The notes under the pieces are model-generated. The model had not been told where the DNA came from, ran no database searches, and worked only from the letters and a program-made list of their open reading frames with translations. A DNA stretch of 64,000 nucleotides from Desulfuromusa sp. (lineage in GTDB: Bacteria > Desulfobacterota > Desulfuromonadia > Desulfuromonadales > Geopsychrobacteraceae). Positions within the stretch are counted from its first letter, which is position 1. Each line of letters starts with the position of its first letter. Below, piece after piece: positions 62,090 through 64,000 of this stretch. The DNA lies in NCBI GenBank assembly GCA_016744595.1, contig JADGEB010000013.1:1-64000 (forward strand). The letters run 5' to 3'. The position numbers and the translations under genes were made by a program.

Positions 62090-62612
62090 CGGTTTGCTTC
62101 TTTTGGTTGTCAGTTAACTGTTTTTTCAATTTTTCAAGCTGGACGCTGATTTGCAATAGCCGGTCACTGATCACGCGGTTTAAGCCCAGCATGATCTTTG
62201 CGGCCGGTGCAGGATGGCGACGTACCGCTTCCAACATGTCGGAGCGAAATAGTCCGATCAAAACCGTGGGTTCTGTGGTACGAGCTGAGGCACAGCGGGG
62301 GCGTGATGCTGTTAAAGCAATTTCACCAAAAAAATCACCTGCCTCCAGCATAGCTTGTTCCGTTTCTTGTCCCTGCTCGTCACGGTTGAAAATCTGCACT
62401 TGCCCCGAACGGATAGAATACATGCCTGACCCGATATCACCTTCGTTAAATACTATTTCATCGGTTCCGTAGTTCCGCACATGGACAATATTTTCTAAAA
62501 ATCCCAGTTCACGGTCATCCAATTTTTTGAACATCGGCATGGTGCTGAGAAAGTAGGTTAAGGTCTGCTTATAGCCGCTGCTACGGAAAATATTGCTCCA
62601 GAATGGATTCAC
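62082..62612 (-). CDS. cyclic nucleotide-binding domain protein
   Basis: A 176-residue protein with one cNMP-binding domain (about 25-145): FKKLDDRELGFLENI, VFNEGDIGSGMYSIRSGQV and the phosphate-binding cassette GDFFGEIALTASRPRCASA. A short C-terminal coiled coil (LLQISVQLEKLKKQLTDNQK) follows and there is no DNA-binding domain, so it is not a CRP/FNR regulator. It is translationally coupled to the AI-2E transporter and might gate or modulate it, by inference from context only. Confidence 0.88.
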   Translation of the reverse strand: MNPFWSNIFRSSGYKQTLTYFLSTMPMFKKLDDRELGFLENIVHVRNYGTDEIVFNEGDIGSGMYSIRSGQVQIFNRDEQGQETEQAMLEAGDFFGEIALTASRPRCASARTTEPTVLIGLFRSDMLEAVRRHPAPAAKIMLGLNRVISDRLLQISVQLEKLKKQLTDNQKKQTDE

Positions 62613-62776
62613 AGTTTTACCTTTTGTTGAAAATATGGAGGCTTTTAGCCCTGATTTTCCAATGGCCTATATGATTGAAACTGAATCATATCCAATAAGT
62701 TCGGTGAGTACCAGACAAAAAGTCTCCGTTGTAAACAGTCCTTTATCTGACCTCTGTTCTTGGCTATGATCATACG

Positions 62777-64000
62777 ATGATTGCTATTGATTTTAAAAAA
62801 TATCCATTGGCTCCTGGTGTCTACCAGATGTTTGGTGAAAAGGATGAGGTTCTTTATGTTGGCAAAGCTAAACAACTTCGTAATCGGTTGCGCAGTTACT
62901 TCTCTGCCAGTGGTGACGGACGGCTCCATATTCCTTTATTGATGGAGAAAGTTCTGCGGATTGAGGTTATTATTACCGATACCGAAAAAGAAGCTTTGTT
63001 GTTGGAAAATACTCTGATTAAGAAATATCGACCACGCTACAACATCGATCTTCGCGATGATAAAACCTACGTTTCAGTACGAATTGACCTGAATGATCCT
63101 TTTCCAATGATGCAAGTGGTAAGACAGGTCAAGAATGACGGTGCCCACTACTTTGGACCCTATTCTTCGGCGTCCTCTATCCGTGAAACGATCAAAGAGA
63201 TATACCGGATATTTCCTCTACGTCATTCATCCATTGCGCGCTGCAGTAAACGTAGTCGCCCCTGTTTGTTTCATCAGATTGGTCAGTGCAGTGCCCCTTG
63301 CCATGGGAAAATTAATCAGTCAGATTACCGCCAATTAGTGGATGGAGTGATTCAATTGTTGGAAGGGCGAGAATCGGAAGTTATCGCCCGCTTACAGCAA
63401 CGGATGGCTAAAGCTTCTGAAAGTATGCGTTTTGAAGATGCTGCGCGGTTACGTGATCAGATCTCTGCAATTGAAAAGAGTGTAGAAAAGCAAAAAGTAA
63501 CTGAGTATGGTGGTGGTAACCAGGATGTTATTGGCTTACATCAGGATGGCGGTGAAGTTGAAGTGACGTTGCTGTTCATCCGCCAAGGCCGCTTGATTGG
63601 TCGCCGTAGCTATCCTGTCGAGTGGAAGCTTGACCTGCCCGAGTTGCTTAGTGGTTTTCTTCAGGAATATTATTCCAATAACGTGATTTTGCCCGATCAG
63701 CTGTTACTCCCATTTTCTTTGGAAAGTGCTGATTTGCTCGGTGAGTGGTTAAGTGAAAAACGAGGGAAAAAAGTTCGTTTGATGACTCCACAGCGTGGTG
63801 AAAAGAAGCGTCTCTGCCTCATGGCACAAAAAAATGCGGAGGAATCTTATCGTCAGAGAGGGCAACGGCAAAAAGCACGTGAACAGTTACTTGAAGAATT
63901 ACGGCTCAAGTTTCACTTGCCTCGTTTGCCTGAACGGATTGAATGTTATGATATCTCAAACGTTCAGGGAAACCATTCGGTTGGCAGCATGGTGGTCTTG
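62777..64000 (+). CDS. uvrC: excinuclease ABC subunit C (3'-truncated by window end)
   Basis: The first 408 codons are open to the last base of the window; UvrC is normally about 600 residues. The GIY-YIG nuclease domain is recognisable at the N-terminus (PGVYQMFGEKDEVLYVGKAK, then LLLENTLIKKYRPRYN), with the iron-sulfur/cysteine region CLFHQIGQCSAPC at about 165-180, a UVR motif (MRFEDAARLRDQI) that binds UvrB, and the start of the RNase H-like domain (ECYDISNVQGNHSVGSMV). It makes the two incisions around DNA lesions. Start ATG 62777 follows the family pattern, but its ribosome binding site is weak. Divergent from the cNMP-binding gene. Confidence 0.96.
   Translation, partial: MIAIDFKKYPLAPGVYQMFGEKDEVLYVGKAKQLRNRLRSYFSASGDGRLHIPLLMEKVLRIEVIITDTEKEALLLENTLIKKYRPRYNIDLRDDKTYVSVRIDLNDPFPMMQVVRQVKNDGAHYFGPYSSASSIRETIKEIYRIFPLRHSSIARCSKRSRPCLFHQIGQCSAPCHGKINQSDYRQLVDGVIQLLEGRESEVIARLQQRMAKASESMRFEDAARLRDQISAIEKSVEKQKVTEYGGGNQDVIGLHQDGGEVEVTLLFIRQGRLIGRRSYPVEWKLDLPELLSGFLQEYYSNNVILPDQLLLPFSLESADLLGEWLSEKRGKKVRLMTPQRGEKKRLCLMAQKNAEESYRQRGQRQKAREQLLEELRLKFHLPRLPERIECYDISNVQGNHSVGSMVVL

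Noticed and set aside
1-64000. tRNA, rRNA, prophage, integrase, complete insertion sequence or defence system
   Set aside because: No matching signatures were seen on either strand; the lone HNH gene has no restriction, toxin or phage neighbours.

Overview
The window reads as a chromosomal segment of an anaerobic or microaerophilic Gram-negative bacterium. It most resembles the Desulfuromonadales/Geobacterales (Desulfuromonas, Desulfuromusa or Pelobacter type). This is inferred from gene content, not from a marker search: a rubredoxin, an alpha-amylase/glycogen synthase fusion next to GH57 and galT genes, HDOD and HD-GYP signalling proteins, many two-component regulators, a hemerythrin, CZB chemoreceptors and an AmrS-type radical SAM enzyme. 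Base composition looks balanced to slightly AT-rich. I saw no rRNA, tRNA, CRISPR array, prophage or intact insertion sequence. Most of the window is ordinary, densely packed core genome; one short accessory, decaying patch lies at about 39.8-42.2 kb.

Layout. 0.4-5.6 kb: an EamA exporter, a reverse-strand HAD phosphatase/ADP-ribose pyrophosphatase/NudC operon, an XRE-cupin regulator, ElbB and a rubredoxin missed by a long-ORF cutoff. 5.7-12.8 kb: lipA plus a hotdog thioesterase, a small unknown protein, then the complete 2-oxoglutarate dehydrogenase operon (sucA-sucB-lpdA); lipA supplies the lipoyl group used by SucB. 12.9-19.6 kb: a LytM-type M23 protein, then a BMP-family nucleoside/purine ABC importer ending in xanthine phosphoribosyltransferase, which together form an uptake-and-salvage operon. 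19.6-27.4 kb, reverse strand: a DUF4350 protein, a GlpA-like/FAD oxidoreductase/DUF1667 operon, OsmC, a Rep-like helicase and a YhcC-like radical SAM protein. 27.6-36.7 kb: storage-polysaccharide genes (GH57, GalT-like, a 1548-residue amylase-GlgA fusion) and a zinc alcohol dehydrogenase.

37.0-41.8 kb, reverse strand: a chemosensory patch with CheW, a chemoreceptor carrying two CZB zinc-binding domains that are predicted to be periplasmic, a small receiver protein, a frameshifted decaying copy of a chemoreceptor, and a single-domain hemerythrin, bordered by short 23-bp tandem repeats. 42.2-44.1 kb: a NarL-type two-component pair. 44.3-48.6 kb: AmrS, a small HNH protein and the TrkA/TrkH potassium uptake pair. 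48.7-51.0 kb, reverse strand: PgeF, an RluD-type pseudouridine synthase and a small unknown protein. 51.2-55.9 kb: a compact five-gene signalling operon (HDOD, PAS kinase, receiver, receiver-HD-GYP, receiver) probably acting through cyclic di-GMP. 56.0-59.1 kb, reverse strand: spermidine synthase and arginine decarboxylase with a membrane-tethered cytochrome b5 overlapping them. 59.3-64.0 kb: ProC, a LysE-type exporter, a reverse-strand cNMP-binding/AI-2E transporter pair, and a 3'-truncated uvrC running off the end.

The most distinctive observations are the tandem extracytoplasmic CZB receptor beside its decaying paralogue and a hemerythrin, the amylase-GlgA fusion with an altered catalytic motif, the HDOD/HD-GYP operon, and a dispersed long-palindrome intergenic repeat found twice clearly and possibly a third time. 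None of these is proven to be a new system by sequence reading alone.
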